The notes under the pieces: generated by a model
Seen by the model: the letters and a program-made list of their open reading frames with translations, nothing else
What the model was told of the DNA's origin: nothing
The model's database searches: none
Program-made: the position numbers and the translations under genes
Part shown: one piece after another, positions 1 to 5,926 of the stretch
Position numbering within the stretch: position 1 is the stretch's first letter
Layout of the letters: every line of letters begins with the position of its first letter
Source: Desulfamplus sp.
Lineage (GTDB): Bacteria > Desulfobacterota > Desulfobacteria > Desulfobacterales > Desulfobacteraceae
NCBI GenBank assembly: GCA_015233755.1
Contig: JADFXA010000112.1
Span: forward strand, 1 to 7,162
Length of the DNA: 7,162 nt
Direction: 5' to 3'

Positions 1-1563
1 CTCTTGAGATTCTAATTTTTCTGCCTGATTACTACTATACCATTCAAGGTGGTTAGTTGTAAGAGAGCCATCTTCAGCGTCTTGTGCAGTGCCATAAAAG
101 GTTATAAAACCTGATGCTGAAACAGTTGTTGATGTAGTTGGGGGATATGTGATTGTAGGAACAGGAGGTGTATTTGCCCCAATGTTTATCATAATAGAGG
201 CAATACCAGAAGCTCCCCAATCATCTTTTGCCACTAAAGTTATGATATGCTCACCGTTAGTCATGGCTTTATTACCAAGGGAATCTACATTATTTGTCTT
301 TATAATTAAACTTTCACCTGTTCCAAGAAGACCATCAATTTGGGAGTGCCACTCAAGGCTTTTCTCTGAAAGGTCACCATCTTCTGTGTCAGTTGCTGTC
401 CCTTGAAAGTTTATAAACTCTTCAGGAGCAAAAGAGCATAAAGGATCAGTAATTGGGGTTACAGAACATTTAGTTGGATCAGGATTGATAATAGTCGCCT
501 TTGGTTTGCTATTTACAACATTAATTGTAATAGATGTCTGTGCTGTACCTGCATTACCTTTTGCTTTAAGATAAATCGTGTGTTCACCCTCTTTTAATGG
601 TTCGTAATCAAGAGATTGGACACTTCTTGTGTCGAGTTTAAATTCATTCCCTGTAAAGAGCTTTCCATTTTTTGAAGAGACCCACTCTAAATTTTCCCCT
701 GTAATAGTAGTTCCATCATAGTCTGTAGCACTTCCTGCAAAGTTAATCATATCGCCAGCTTTAACATTATAGCTGTTAGGTGTAGTGGTAGATGTAGAAC
801 TATCAGCAGTTACAGGGCTTGTAATTTTAACAACTGGAGATGATGATGCACTTCCAACAGTTATGATAATAAAAGCACTGCCGCTCTTACCTTTAGTATC
901 TGTTGCTTTAAGGTTAATAGTATGCTGGCCTTTTGACAAAATAGAGCTTGTTATTGTTCCACCTGTTCCCATAGCACCATCAATGTTTGAACTCCACAAA
1001 AGTAAGGAGTCTGCAATTGCATTTGCTTTATAGTCCTTTGCAGTGCCTGTAAAAGTTATTGTCTCACCTACATTAAAAATTAAATCGCCTGAAGGGGCTG
1101 TAATGGAAACAGTTGGTTCAGCAGTTGATGCAGAAGAGTCACCAACTGTAATGGTAATAGAGTCAGAGTCAACGGTATTAGTTTTGCTGTTTAGAAGTGT
1201 AAGGGTTATGGTGTGAGTTCCAGCAGTTAAAGTTGCAAGATTAAAATTTGCTGTTGTGCCAATAGCCCCATCTAAATTAGAGTTCCAAGAATATGTATAG
1301 GTCTCTGTAGATACAGCATCTGATATTTGTCCTACAAATGCAATAGAGTCCCCTTCAGCAAAAATCTTATTATTAGACGGGGAGATGATTGCAATCCCTG
1401 CTGGTGGTGTTACTGGCGTTGCTGTGCTATCTCCACTATCTCCGCTTGTGGCAATTATCGTGAACAATCCCATAATAATTGAGACAAAAATACCGAACAA
1501 TCTTAAAGTCTGTATGTTATTGTTTTTAAAATTTTTATTTTTATAATCATCCAATTTCATCAT
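1..1563 (-). CDS. Multi-domain Ig/PKD-like repeat surface protein, 3' end beyond window
   Basis: This reading frame is open for 521 codons from the ATG at 1563 to the left edge, so the C-terminus is missing. An AAGAGG ribosome binding site lies six bases before the first ATG; a second ATG follows directly and could also serve. Residues 1-21 are polar and basic, residues 22-38 form a hydrophobic segment (FGIFVSIIMGLFTIIAT), then SGDSGDS and a Pro/Thr linker follow, consistent with export. At least five beta-sandwich units follow at about 57-141, 150-237, 243-350, 356-462 and 468 onward. Each repeats a pattern like GTAxDxEDGxL...LEWxSxxDGxxGTG...GxHTIxLxAxDxxG...IxITV, typical of bacterial Ig-like/PKD-like domains in surface and secreted proteins. 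Only two cysteines are seen (366 and 376, both in unit 4). The likely role is an extracellular or periplasmic structural or adhesive protein; any catalytic domain would lie outside the window. It begins 18 bases after the VanZ-like gene and is probably co-transcribed with it. Long plus-strand frames here are shadows. Confidence 0.85.
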   Translation of the reverse strand, partial: MMKLDDYKNKNFKNNNIQTLRLFGIFVSIIMGLFTIIATSGDSGDSTATPVTPPAGIAIISPSNNKIFAEGDSIAFVGQISDAVSTETYTYSWNSNLDGAIGTTANFNLATLTAGTHTITLTLLNSKTNTVDSDSITITVGDSSASTAEPTVSITAPSGDLIFNVGETITFTGTAKDYKANAIADSLLLWSSNIDGAMGTGGTITSSILSKGQHTINLKATDTKGKSGSAFIIITVGSASSSPVVKITSPVTADSSTSTTTPNSYNVKAGDMINFAGSATDYDGTTITGENLEWVSSKNGKLFTGNEFKLDTRSVQSLDYEPLKEGEHTIYLKAKGNAGTAQTSITINVVNSKPKATIINPDPTKCSVTPITDPLCSFAPEEFINFQGTATDTEDGDLSEKSLEWHSQIDGLLGTGESLIIKTNNVDSLGNKAMTNGEHIITLVAKDDWGASGIASIMINIGANTPPVPTITYPPTTSTTVSASGFITFYGTAQDAEDGSLTTNHLEWYSSNQAEKLESQE

Positions 1564-1569
1564 CTTATG

Positions 1570-1575
1570 CCTCTT
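1570..1575 (-). promoter_or_regulatory. Ribosome binding site of the Ig-repeat gene
   Basis: On the minus strand this reads AAGAGG, six bases before the first of two adjacent ATG codons (1563) and nine before the second (1560). It lies in the 18-base gap after the VanZ-like stop codon, so the Ig-repeat gene has its own translation signal within the shared transcript. Confidence 0.6.
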
Positions 1576-1581
1576 ATTATT

Positions 1582-2085
1582 TTAATTATTGTAAACCAAC
1601 AAGCAATATCCCAAAAAAGCCCCTGCAACAACGGCTGCAATATCCCAAAAATCGAACACACCCGCAATAAAATAATCATCTATAGTGCTGAGAAATTTAT
1701 ATTCATTAAACCAATCTGGTATAAATTTGACAGCAATTGAATCAAAATATTGACCGATTTCAAATATAATATTTACGCTCCCCCAAAAAATAGCAGAGAT
1801 AAAAAACCATTTTTGGGGATGTTTAGTAAAAGTATCTGTAATTTCATTAAAAGACCCTGTAATCAGGGTAAAAGAGAAGGTATGTAAAAATGAGGCTATA
1901 CTCTTGTCAAAAGTCCCAAAGAGGTTTTTATAAAGTCCAATAAAGTTATCTCTATCAAGGCTATATCCAATGCTATTCAAAAATTCTCTTACAAACCAAG
2001 TAGATTTAAGTGGGCGATCGGTTAAATAGATAAGACTTCCCAAAAATAAGCCAGCAAGACCAACAATAAAACTTTTCTTTTTCAT
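1582..2085 (-). CDS. VanZ-like small integral membrane protein
   Basis: This 167-residue protein has about four hydrophobic segments at roughly 5-21, 62-77, 92-112 and 142-164. The arrangement of conserved polar residues matches VanZ-like proteins: a histidine at the start of the second helix (SFLHTF, H68), E-x-x-Q in the third (FEIGQ, E109 and Q112), and D-x-x-D followed by a small-residue helix (FDFWDIAAVVAGAFLGY, D145, D148, G155, G159). VanZ of the vancomycin cluster confers low-level teicoplanin resistance by an unclear route; most family members are uncharacterised, so resistance should not be assumed here. The ATG overlaps the TGA of the upstream FliK-like gene as ATGA and the nearby Shine-Dalgarno match is weak, which suggests translational coupling. 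The start is well fixed by this overlap. Assignment to VanZ rests on pattern only; an unrelated four-helix membrane protein is the alternative. Confidence 0.7.
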   Translation of the reverse strand: MKKKSFIVGLAGLFLGSLIYLTDRPLKSTWFVREFLNSIGYSLDRDNFIGLYKNLFGTFDKSIASFLHTFSFTLITGSFNEITDTFTKHPQKWFFISAIFWGSVNIIFEIGQYFDSIAVKFIPDWFNEYKFLSTIDDYFIAGVFDFWDIAAVVAGAFLGYCLLVYNN

Positions 2086-3284
2086 ATCATAAGATTCAAT
2101 CCATGCTCTTCTGACTTTAATAACTCCTTTATAATTGATTTTTCAGCTAATTTTTCAGATTCAACAACACGGCATTCAATTTTATGAACATTATAGTCAT
2201 GTGTTTGCAATCGTTCTCTAAGCTCTGGAAGCATAAGTCTAAAAAAATTGGCAATCTCTTCGTCAGCAACTTGAAAACCACCTGTAATATTATTTTTAAG
2301 CACCGAAAAATCTGCTCGAATAGGTCCAAGGTTAGTCATATCTAAGAAAAGAGATACTTTAAGAAGCGAGTTCTCTTTTGAATTTGTATTTTCGTTCTCC
2401 TTACGATTCTCTCCAAGGTCAATTAATAGTTGGCCAAAGCTGAGTTGTTCTCCGTTTAATAGAGGAAATGGTATTATATATTTTCCTGATTCAGATAGAT
2501 GGCTGTTGAGAAGTTGAACACTTTCAAGATTTTGGATAAACTCCTTAAAAATATCTATATTTGGCAACTCTCTATTTTCTAATGATAATACTTCAGAAGC
2601 ACCATCTTCTGAAGCTGCGATAAAATTTAATACAGCCCCTTTTATGTCATCTTTAGCAATAGATCCTGAGGTTGAATTATTAGACAAAGATTGTGTAATT
2701 TCTTGGTTAGAGACAATAGAGCTATCTTTTAAGATTTCCCCAGATGAAGCTAAAACCGATTTGGAATAGGAAGATGTTTGAGAAACAGATTCAAATTTTG
2801 GCAAACTATCTGAACCTTTTTTAACCATATCAGCAAGTTTTTTTTCCATTAGAATGCCGCTTTTTTGCAGCAATTTAGGTAAAAAATCGACATCTGCCTT
2901 TTCTGATTTAAGAGAAATTGACATCAATAAATTTTTTATATCTATAATCTGCTTATCTGTTTGAGTTAACAAAGTCTCTTTTGAATTTGAAAATAGAGAG
3001 GCTGCAAAGTTTGTGAATCCCTCGAAGGGTTGATTTTTTGCAAATAGCTGAAATGCGGGATCAGATATTCTACTACCCAAGCTGTTGTTAACAATAGAGG
3101 CAGAATGTTGATTTGGACTTAAAGGAGTATTAATTGAAGGTTTTGCTGGGTTTAATGGCGTATTAGTTGAAGATTTTCCTGGATTTAACGGCGTACTATC
3201 TAAAGATTTTGTTGCAGCAACAGAAGGCGCTGCGCTTTTTGACACAAATTTTAAATCTGCTAAAGATAGGCTATTTTTTATCAA
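2082..3284 (-). CDS. FliK-like flagellar hook-length control protein (probable)
   Basis: This is a 400-residue protein without signal peptide or membrane segment. Residues 1-75 are Ser/Pro/Asn-rich and disordered, with three 11-residue repeats (TPLNP-type) at 30-62. Residues 76-270 are polar, mostly helical and low in complexity. Residues 275-375 look like the C-terminal domain of FliK (Flg_hook). The segment SLFLDMTNLGPIRADF followed by FQVADEEIANFFRLMLPELRERLQTHDYNV follows the family pattern of a strand ending in LG, a second strand, then a helix with LxxLxxxL before a last strand. FliK is exported by the flagellar type III apparatus, measures the hook and switches FlhB to filament substrates. 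Length is in the usual range. The start is TTG at 3284: an in-frame stop lies about six codons upstream, the next Met is near residue 121, and GGAG sits eight bases before TTG. The neighbouring DUF6115/DUF2802-type gene supports a flagellar role. The N-terminal two thirds show no recognisable similarity. Confidence 0.65.
   Translation of the reverse strand: MIKNSLSLADLKFVSKSAAPSVAATKSLDSTPLNPGKSSTNTPLNPAKPSINTPLSPNQHSASIVNNSLGSRISDPAFQLFAKNQPFEGFTNFAASLFSNSKETLLTQTDKQIIDIKNLLMSISLKSEKADVDFLPKLLQKSGILMEKKLADMVKKGSDSLPKFESVSQTSSYSKSVLASSGEILKDSSIVSNQEITQSLSNNSTSGSIAKDDIKGAVLNFIAASEDGASEVLSLENRELPNIDIFKEFIQNLESVQLLNSHLSESGKYIIPFPLLNGEQLSFGQLLIDLGENRKENENTNSKENSLLKVSLFLDMTNLGPIRADFSVLKNNITGGFQVADEEIANFFRLMLPELRERLQTHDYNVHKIECRVVESEKLAEKSIIKELLKSEEHGLNLMI
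3099..3197 (-). repeat. 33-bp in-frame tandem repeat (three units)
   Basis: Three consecutive 33-base units encode STPLNPGKSST, NTPLNPAKPSI and NTPLSPNQHSA near the N-terminus of the FliK-like protein. At DNA level the blocks at 3124-3156 and 3157-3189 are close matches (GGNGTATTA-TTGAAG-TTTT-CTGG-TTTAA), and the match runs on into 3190-3200. The copy nearest the start of the array has diverged less than the last one. It lies in a disordered region, where changes in unit number would keep the frame and alter only linker length. Confidence 0.8.
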
Positions 3285-3300
3285 AGAAGTTTCTCCATAT
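3285..3300 (-). promoter_or_regulatory. Ribosome binding site that selects a TTG start
   Basis: The minus strand reads ATATGGAGAAACTTCT directly before TTG ATA AAA. GGAG stands eight bases from the TTG at 3284. The nearby ATG inside ATATGGAG is in another frame and reaches a stop after five codons, and an in-frame TGA lies just upstream, so TTG is the only well-placed start for the 400-residue frame. Confidence 0.65.
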
Positions 3301-3322
3301 CATCAAATAATCGTAATTAAGA

Positions 3323-4078
3323 TTAGCCTTCCATTTTCATAAATTTCTCTTTCAAACTTATGACAAGTTGAACTTCACCTCGAGGTATTGATAACTTTGA
3401 GGCAATTGCATCAATATGAAGCCCTTGCTGGTATAACTCAATTATTTTTTGCTGCTGATCGATCAAATTATCCTCAGAATTATTGCCGTTTGAATCATCT
3501 TCATTTAACCATTTAGGATCATAAAATCCTGAAACTGCACCTCGAATTCCAGATTTAAGAAGTCCTTGAGTATTACTGTTGCGAATGCCAGAATTATTTT
3601 GGCTCTGATAGGATTGAGGGGTATTTTGATTCTGATATATAGATTTATCTTTAGAATTTAATATAACTTCTGCTCTCGATAGTAGAAGATTTACGCTTAT
3701 TATCCTTGAATCAAGCGAATCATTAAGGTGTTTGATAATACGATGCTTATCTTTTATCTGTTTTTCAAATAATGCAGCTTTTGTTTGAGAATCTTTAACT
3801 AAAGGCTCTATAAGATCAGTAATATCTTGAGCTGCACGATCAACCATCTCAACAGCCGCCTTTTCCCCCATATTATGGATAAGTTTATCTATCCTTTCAA
3901 TTATCTCTTGGTGGATTGAGTCAGTTAAAGGATCAAGATCATCGCTTTTGATTACATTTAGAAACTCCATTTCGATTGTTTTCATTTTTTTTACAAACCG
4001 CCACAAAAGCATTGCAAGAAAAATGTTGATAAAAAGTTGGGCAGCAATCCATAATTCAATAAAAGAAAGTTTAGTCAT
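3323..4078 (-). CDS. Membrane-anchored coiled-coil protein with C-terminal HTH-like segment (DUF6115/DUF2802-type)
   Basis: This is a 251-residue protein. Residues 7-27 form a single N-terminal membrane helix (LWIAAQLFINIFLAMLLWRFV) followed by basic KKMK, so most of the chain should lie in the cytoplasm. Residues 50-145 are helical and charged with coiled-coil character and include a conserved-looking LDSRIISVNLLLSRAEVIL block (122-140). Residues 145-205 are an Asn/Gln/Ser-rich linker. Residues 207-243 form a compact HTH-like tail: KIIELYQQGLHIDAIASKLS followed by IPRGEVQLVISL. This order of anchor, coiled coil and an 'ELxxxGxxxxxIAxxLxxPxGEVxLxxxL' tail is what I recall for DUF6115/DUF2802 proteins found in flagellar and chemotaxis clusters, whose function is not known. 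It lies 38 bases upstream of the FliK-like gene on the same strand. The ATG at 4078 has AAGG four bases upstream and GGAGG slightly further away. A DNA-binding role for the tail is possible but unproven. Confidence 0.7.
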   Translation of the reverse strand: MTKLSFIELWIAAQLFINIFLAMLLWRFVKKMKTIEMEFLNVIKSDDLDPLTDSIHQEIIERIDKLIHNMGEKAAVEMVDRAAQDITDLIEPLVKDSQTKAALFEKQIKDKHRIIKHLNDSLDSRIISVNLLLSRAEVILNSKDKSIYQNQNTPQSYQSQNNSGIRNSNTQGLLKSGIRGAVSGFYDPKWLNEDDSNGNNSEDNLIDQQQKIIELYQQGLHIDAIASKLSIPRGEVQLVISLKEKFMKMEG

Positions 4079-4101
4079 GCACCTTTTTTACCTCCATTTT
4101 T
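4079..4101 (-). promoter_or_regulatory. Two possible ribosome binding sites before the coiled-coil gene
   Basis: The minus strand carries GGAGG twelve bases before the ATG at 4078 and a second AAGG a few bases before it. The strong one is rather distant and the near one rather close. The arrangement still supports this ATG, since no in-frame start fits better. No convincing -10/-35 pair was found in the 100 bases upstream. Confidence 0.4.
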
Positions 4102-4146
4102 TTACCTATACGTCAACTTTTTGCCTATTTAAGAGGGCGTTTTTAA

Positions 4147-4174
4147 CTTAGGCTATGGTTCAACCATAGGCTTA
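4147..4174. terminator. Short hairpin between the cytochrome and flagellar-type genes
   Basis: CTATGGTT (4153-4160) and AACCATAG (4162-4169) are perfect inverted repeats; sterically the stem is CTATGG/CCATAG with a TTCAA loop, and two or three outer pairs can form after a G-G mismatch. It begins ten bases after the cytochrome stop codon. On the minus strand it is followed only by GTTAAAAACG, with no run of T, so it is not a classical intrinsic terminator. It may be a weak terminator, a 3' end stabiliser or a protein-binding palindrome. Confidence 0.35.
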
Positions 4175-4183
4175 AATTCTCAT

Positions 4184-5566
4184 TCATCTTTCAACAACTT
4201 GTTTAACATCTTTCATTACAACAACAGGAATTTTCATACCGTTAAGCCCTTTAATACTGTCCGCAACATTTTGAGGAAGCCCGCTATATAAAAGTGAAGC
4301 CTCAACAGTGATTTTGCCTTGAAAATCTCCAATATCAATTTTTTCAACTCTCTCTTGCATAGGTTTGAGTCTCCTATCGCTTATTATCTCTCGTGCTTTT
4401 GCTAAATTATCAACGCGATTACCTTTTCCATCTCCAAAGATAGTAGAGTAAATTATGGTATTTGGAGGTAAATAACCCTTCTCATCAAGAACACCTGTTT
4501 TATAGATAACATCCCCTTTGCTATCTTTTACTATAACTTTAAGCCAAACCTGACGAATATTAGAGACTCCTGTTGGAATTTCATGCCCTGCCCCATTATT
4601 TGTTATTCTAATAATAATTCTATTTTCTTCACTATTTTGACTCTTAATATTTTTACCATCAGCTTTATGCTGCTGTTTAACTTCAACTTGAGAATCTATT
4701 TTAATATCAACTGAATGTTTAAGACGTTCTTCAGCCATTTTAGATATTTCTTTAGATTGTGCTGGAATAGTCATATTCCCCCCAACAAAATAGTGGGTAA
4801 AGATATGGTCTCTCTCAACAGAACCTTCAGCCGCTGTTCCTGGATTTTTAACTCTCTTGGTTGAACCTGTAGATGGATATTCTGGTCTTTGATACATGTG
4901 GCAATCTTGGCACTGAACGCCTTGTTTATTGTATATACTTTGCTTCCACTCTTGATAGGTAGTCTCAAGCCAGACACCTGAGGTTATATGCTTAACGTCA
5001 TGGCATGTTCCGCATAGTTCTGATTTTGTATGAAACTTTGAAAATTCAGATTTGTGATAATCAGAGTCAGAATCTTTAAATGGACCTCTTTTAACTCCCG
5101 GATCATCTTCTCCATTTCCCGGACTGTAGTTAAATTGTGCATTATAAATTGAATAAGCACCTGTGATTGAATGGCAATAATCACACTGAATCCCTTGCTT
5201 TGCTATTGGTGCTATTTTTGTTCTATCATCAGATGTCTTACGAGGAAATCCAGTTATATAGCCAACTGGTGTATGGCATGTTTGGCAATGCTCGGCCTCC
5301 TCTATCTCATCTTTAGCGTTAAGGCCAACAAGACCAGCATTTGCAATCTCATTGAAAATTATATCGTCAGATGAAAGATTGTGCATTGAGCCTTGCCATT
5401 GTTCATATATTTGAGTATGGCACCCGCCGCATGTTTCTGGAGAGATAAATTGTGAAAGCTCATAGTGTTTAGTTTGTTCAGATGAATGCAAATCTTTGTA
5501 TAATAGAATAGGTGATAGCAAAGCAATTAATAGAGATATGGACTTAATAGATATAATTTTTTTCAC
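4184..5566 (-). CDS. Periplasmic pentaheme cytochrome c (cytochrome c554-like) with C-terminal beta domain
   Basis: This 460-residue protein starts with a Sec signal peptide (basic MKKIISIK, hydrophobic 9-22, likely cleavage near residue 28). Five CXXCH haem c sites are visible: CGGCH 46-50, CQTCH 94-98, CDYCH 128-132, CGTCH 185-189 and CQDCH 219-223. Additional histidines (62, 93, 171, 179, 254, 258) could be distal ligands. The opening block PETCGGCHTQIYEQWQGSMH matches the first haem site of cytochrome c554/multihaem families. From about 315 on there is a beta-rich region with NNGAGHEIPTG (324-333) and R-Q-V-W-L-K-V, a C-terminal module seen in cytochromes of metal- and sulfate-reducing bacteria. 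The likely role is periplasmic electron transfer; the acceptor cannot be read from sequence, and no oxidoreductase partner lies in the window. The start is GTG at 5566 with AAGGAG eight bases upstream. It appears monocistronic, flanked by a divergent control region and a hairpin. Haem attachment would need a cytochrome c maturation system elsewhere. Confidence 0.9.
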   Translation of the reverse strand: MKKIISIKSISLLIALLSPILLYKDLHSSEQTKHYELSQFISPETCGGCHTQIYEQWQGSMHNLSSDDIIFNEIANAGLVGLNAKDEIEEAEHCQTCHTPVGYITGFPRKTSDDRTKIAPIAKQGIQCDYCHSITGAYSIYNAQFNYSPGNGEDDPGVKRGPFKDSDSDYHKSEFSKFHTKSELCGTCHDVKHITSGVWLETTYQEWKQSIYNKQGVQCQDCHMYQRPEYPSTGSTKRVKNPGTAAEGSVERDHIFTHYFVGGNMTIPAQSKEISKMAEERLKHSVDIKIDSQVEVKQQHKADGKNIKSQNSEENRIIIRITNNGAGHEIPTGVSNIRQVWLKVIVKDSKGDVIYKTGVLDEKGYLPPNTIIYSTIFGDGKGNRVDNLAKAREIISDRRLKPMQERVEKIDIGDFQGKITVEASLLYSGLPQNVADSIKGLNGMKIPVVVMKDVKQVVER

Positions 5567-5580
5567 AACAAATGCTCCTT
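5567..5580 (-). promoter_or_regulatory. Strong ribosome binding site deciding a GTG start
   Basis: The minus strand reads AAGGAGCATTTGTT immediately before GTG AAA AAA. The AAGGAG is eight bases from the GTG at 5566, which begins the signal peptide of the cytochrome. This settles the non-ATG start. Confidence 0.75.
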
Positions 5581-5628
5581 TTATAGTAATTTGGAAGGTT
5601 CTGATGCCTGATTCATTTTTTATAAATG

Positions 5629-5656
5629 GTTATGCCAAGCAATCTATAGATGTCAA
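5629..5656 (-). promoter_or_regulatory. Candidate sigma-70-type promoter of the cytochrome gene
   Basis: On the minus strand a perfect TTGACA (5656-5651) is followed after 16 bases by CATAAC (5634-5629), which matches four of six positions of the -10 consensus. The start of transcription would fall near 5620, giving a leader of about 55 bases. The perfect palindrome ATCTATAGAT overlaps the spacer and could be an operator. Confidence 0.4.
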
Positions 5657-5719
5657 GCGATTTATATCAGAGCAATCAAGTATTATAATAGATAATATCA
5701 AAATTAATGAGTATTGTTC

Positions 5720-5749
5720 TTGACAAAAGTATAGATAAAAAGCCATTAT
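5720..5749 (+). promoter_or_regulatory. Candidate upstream promoter for the CheB-CheR gene
   Basis: A perfect TTGACA (5720-5725) is followed after 18 bases by CATTAT (5744-5749), four of six -10 positions. The -10 lies inside the palindrome CCATTA-TAT-TAATGG. Transcription would start about 170 bases before the ATG, an unusually long leader, so the assignment is weak. Confidence 0.3.
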
Positions 5750-5757
5750 ATTAATGG
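5743..5757. repeat. Perfect palindrome CCATTA-TAT-TAATGG
   Basis: Six-base arms with a three-base centre form a perfect inverted repeat that overlaps the candidate -10 of the upstream plus-strand promoter. It is too AT-rich and short to be a terminator. Its size and position are those of an operator for a dimeric regulator, though AT-rich DNA yields such sites by chance. Confidence 0.4.
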
Positions 5758-5880
5758 GAACTATGGTAAAAAACTGATTGTTTTATAAACTCTCCTTGAC
5801 TATCATTTTGTCCACAGACTACACAATAACAGAAAATATCTATTTTTTGCAGCTTAAAATCATTGTTCCCCAAAATCCGT

Positions 5881-5886
5881 TATAAT
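5881..5886 (+). promoter_or_regulatory. Candidate proximal -10 box for the CheB-CheR gene
   Basis: A perfect TATAAT lies 40 bases before the ATG at 5927. The matching -35 position holds only weak sequence (AATCAT or TCATTG), and no clear sigma-28 pattern (TAAA-N15-GCCGATAA) fits at correct spacing. A promoter here would need an activator or another sigma factor. Confidence 0.3.
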
Positions 5887-5913
5887 CATAGAATTTTTTT
5901 AGCGCCGGAAAGA

Positions 5914-5918
5914 AAGGA
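5914..5918 (+). promoter_or_regulatory. Ribosome binding site of the CheB-CheR fusion gene
   Basis: AAGGA stands eight bases before the ATG at 5927 in an A-rich context. No earlier in-frame start carries a comparable site, so it supports a short 30-residue N-terminal tail before the methylesterase domain. Confidence 0.65.
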
Positions 5919-5926
5919 AAAACACC

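Larger units (their letters stand above)
5567..5926. other. Divergent intergenic control region
   Basis: These 360 bases separate the minus-strand cytochrome gene from the plus-strand CheB-CheR gene. They are very rich in A and T and hold no convincing gene: the plus-strand frame that starts inside the cytochrome gene and ends at 5723 lacks family features and a ribosome binding site. The region contains candidate promoters in both directions, the palindrome ATCTATAGAT (5642-5651), the palindrome CCATTA-TAT-TAATGG (5743-5757), and a ribosome binding site for the fusion gene at its right end. No small RNA or riboswitch was recognised. Confidence 0.7.

Noticed and set aside
149..1033. Plus-strand open frames at 149-406 and 785-1033
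   Set aside because: They lie antisense inside the long Ig-repeat gene, whose repeated domain pattern and ribosome binding site are clear. The antisense peptides have no family features.
2147..2329. Second minus-strand frame within the FliK-like gene
   Set aside because: It is an out-of-frame shadow of the C-terminal FliK-like domain, with no separate ribosome binding site.
3099..3197. CRISPR-like array
   Set aside because: The 33-bp repeats are directly adjacent with no spacers and are in frame with coding sequence.
4103..4130. Sigma-54 or sigma-70 promoter before the coiled-coil gene
   Set aside because: AGGCAAAAAGTTGACG lacks the GC at the right distance for sigma-54, and TTGACG has no acceptable -10 at 16-18 bases.
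3948..4151. Plus-strand frame across the start of the coiled-coil gene
   Set aside because: It is antisense to the membrane helix of the real gene and its hydrophobic look comes from that segment.
4771..5374. Three overlapping frames inside the cytochrome gene
   Set aside because: The five haem motifs are all in the 4184-5566 frame; the others are shadows in other frames or on the other strand.
5496..5723. Plus-strand 75-residue frame at the edge of the intergenic region
   Set aside because: It starts antisense to the signal peptide, lacks a ribosome binding site and shows no recognisable pattern.
5854..5886. Sigma-28 flagellar promoter before the CheB-CheR gene
   Set aside because: TTAAAA and CCGTTATAA resemble the two boxes, but the spacing and the GCCGATAA core do not align.
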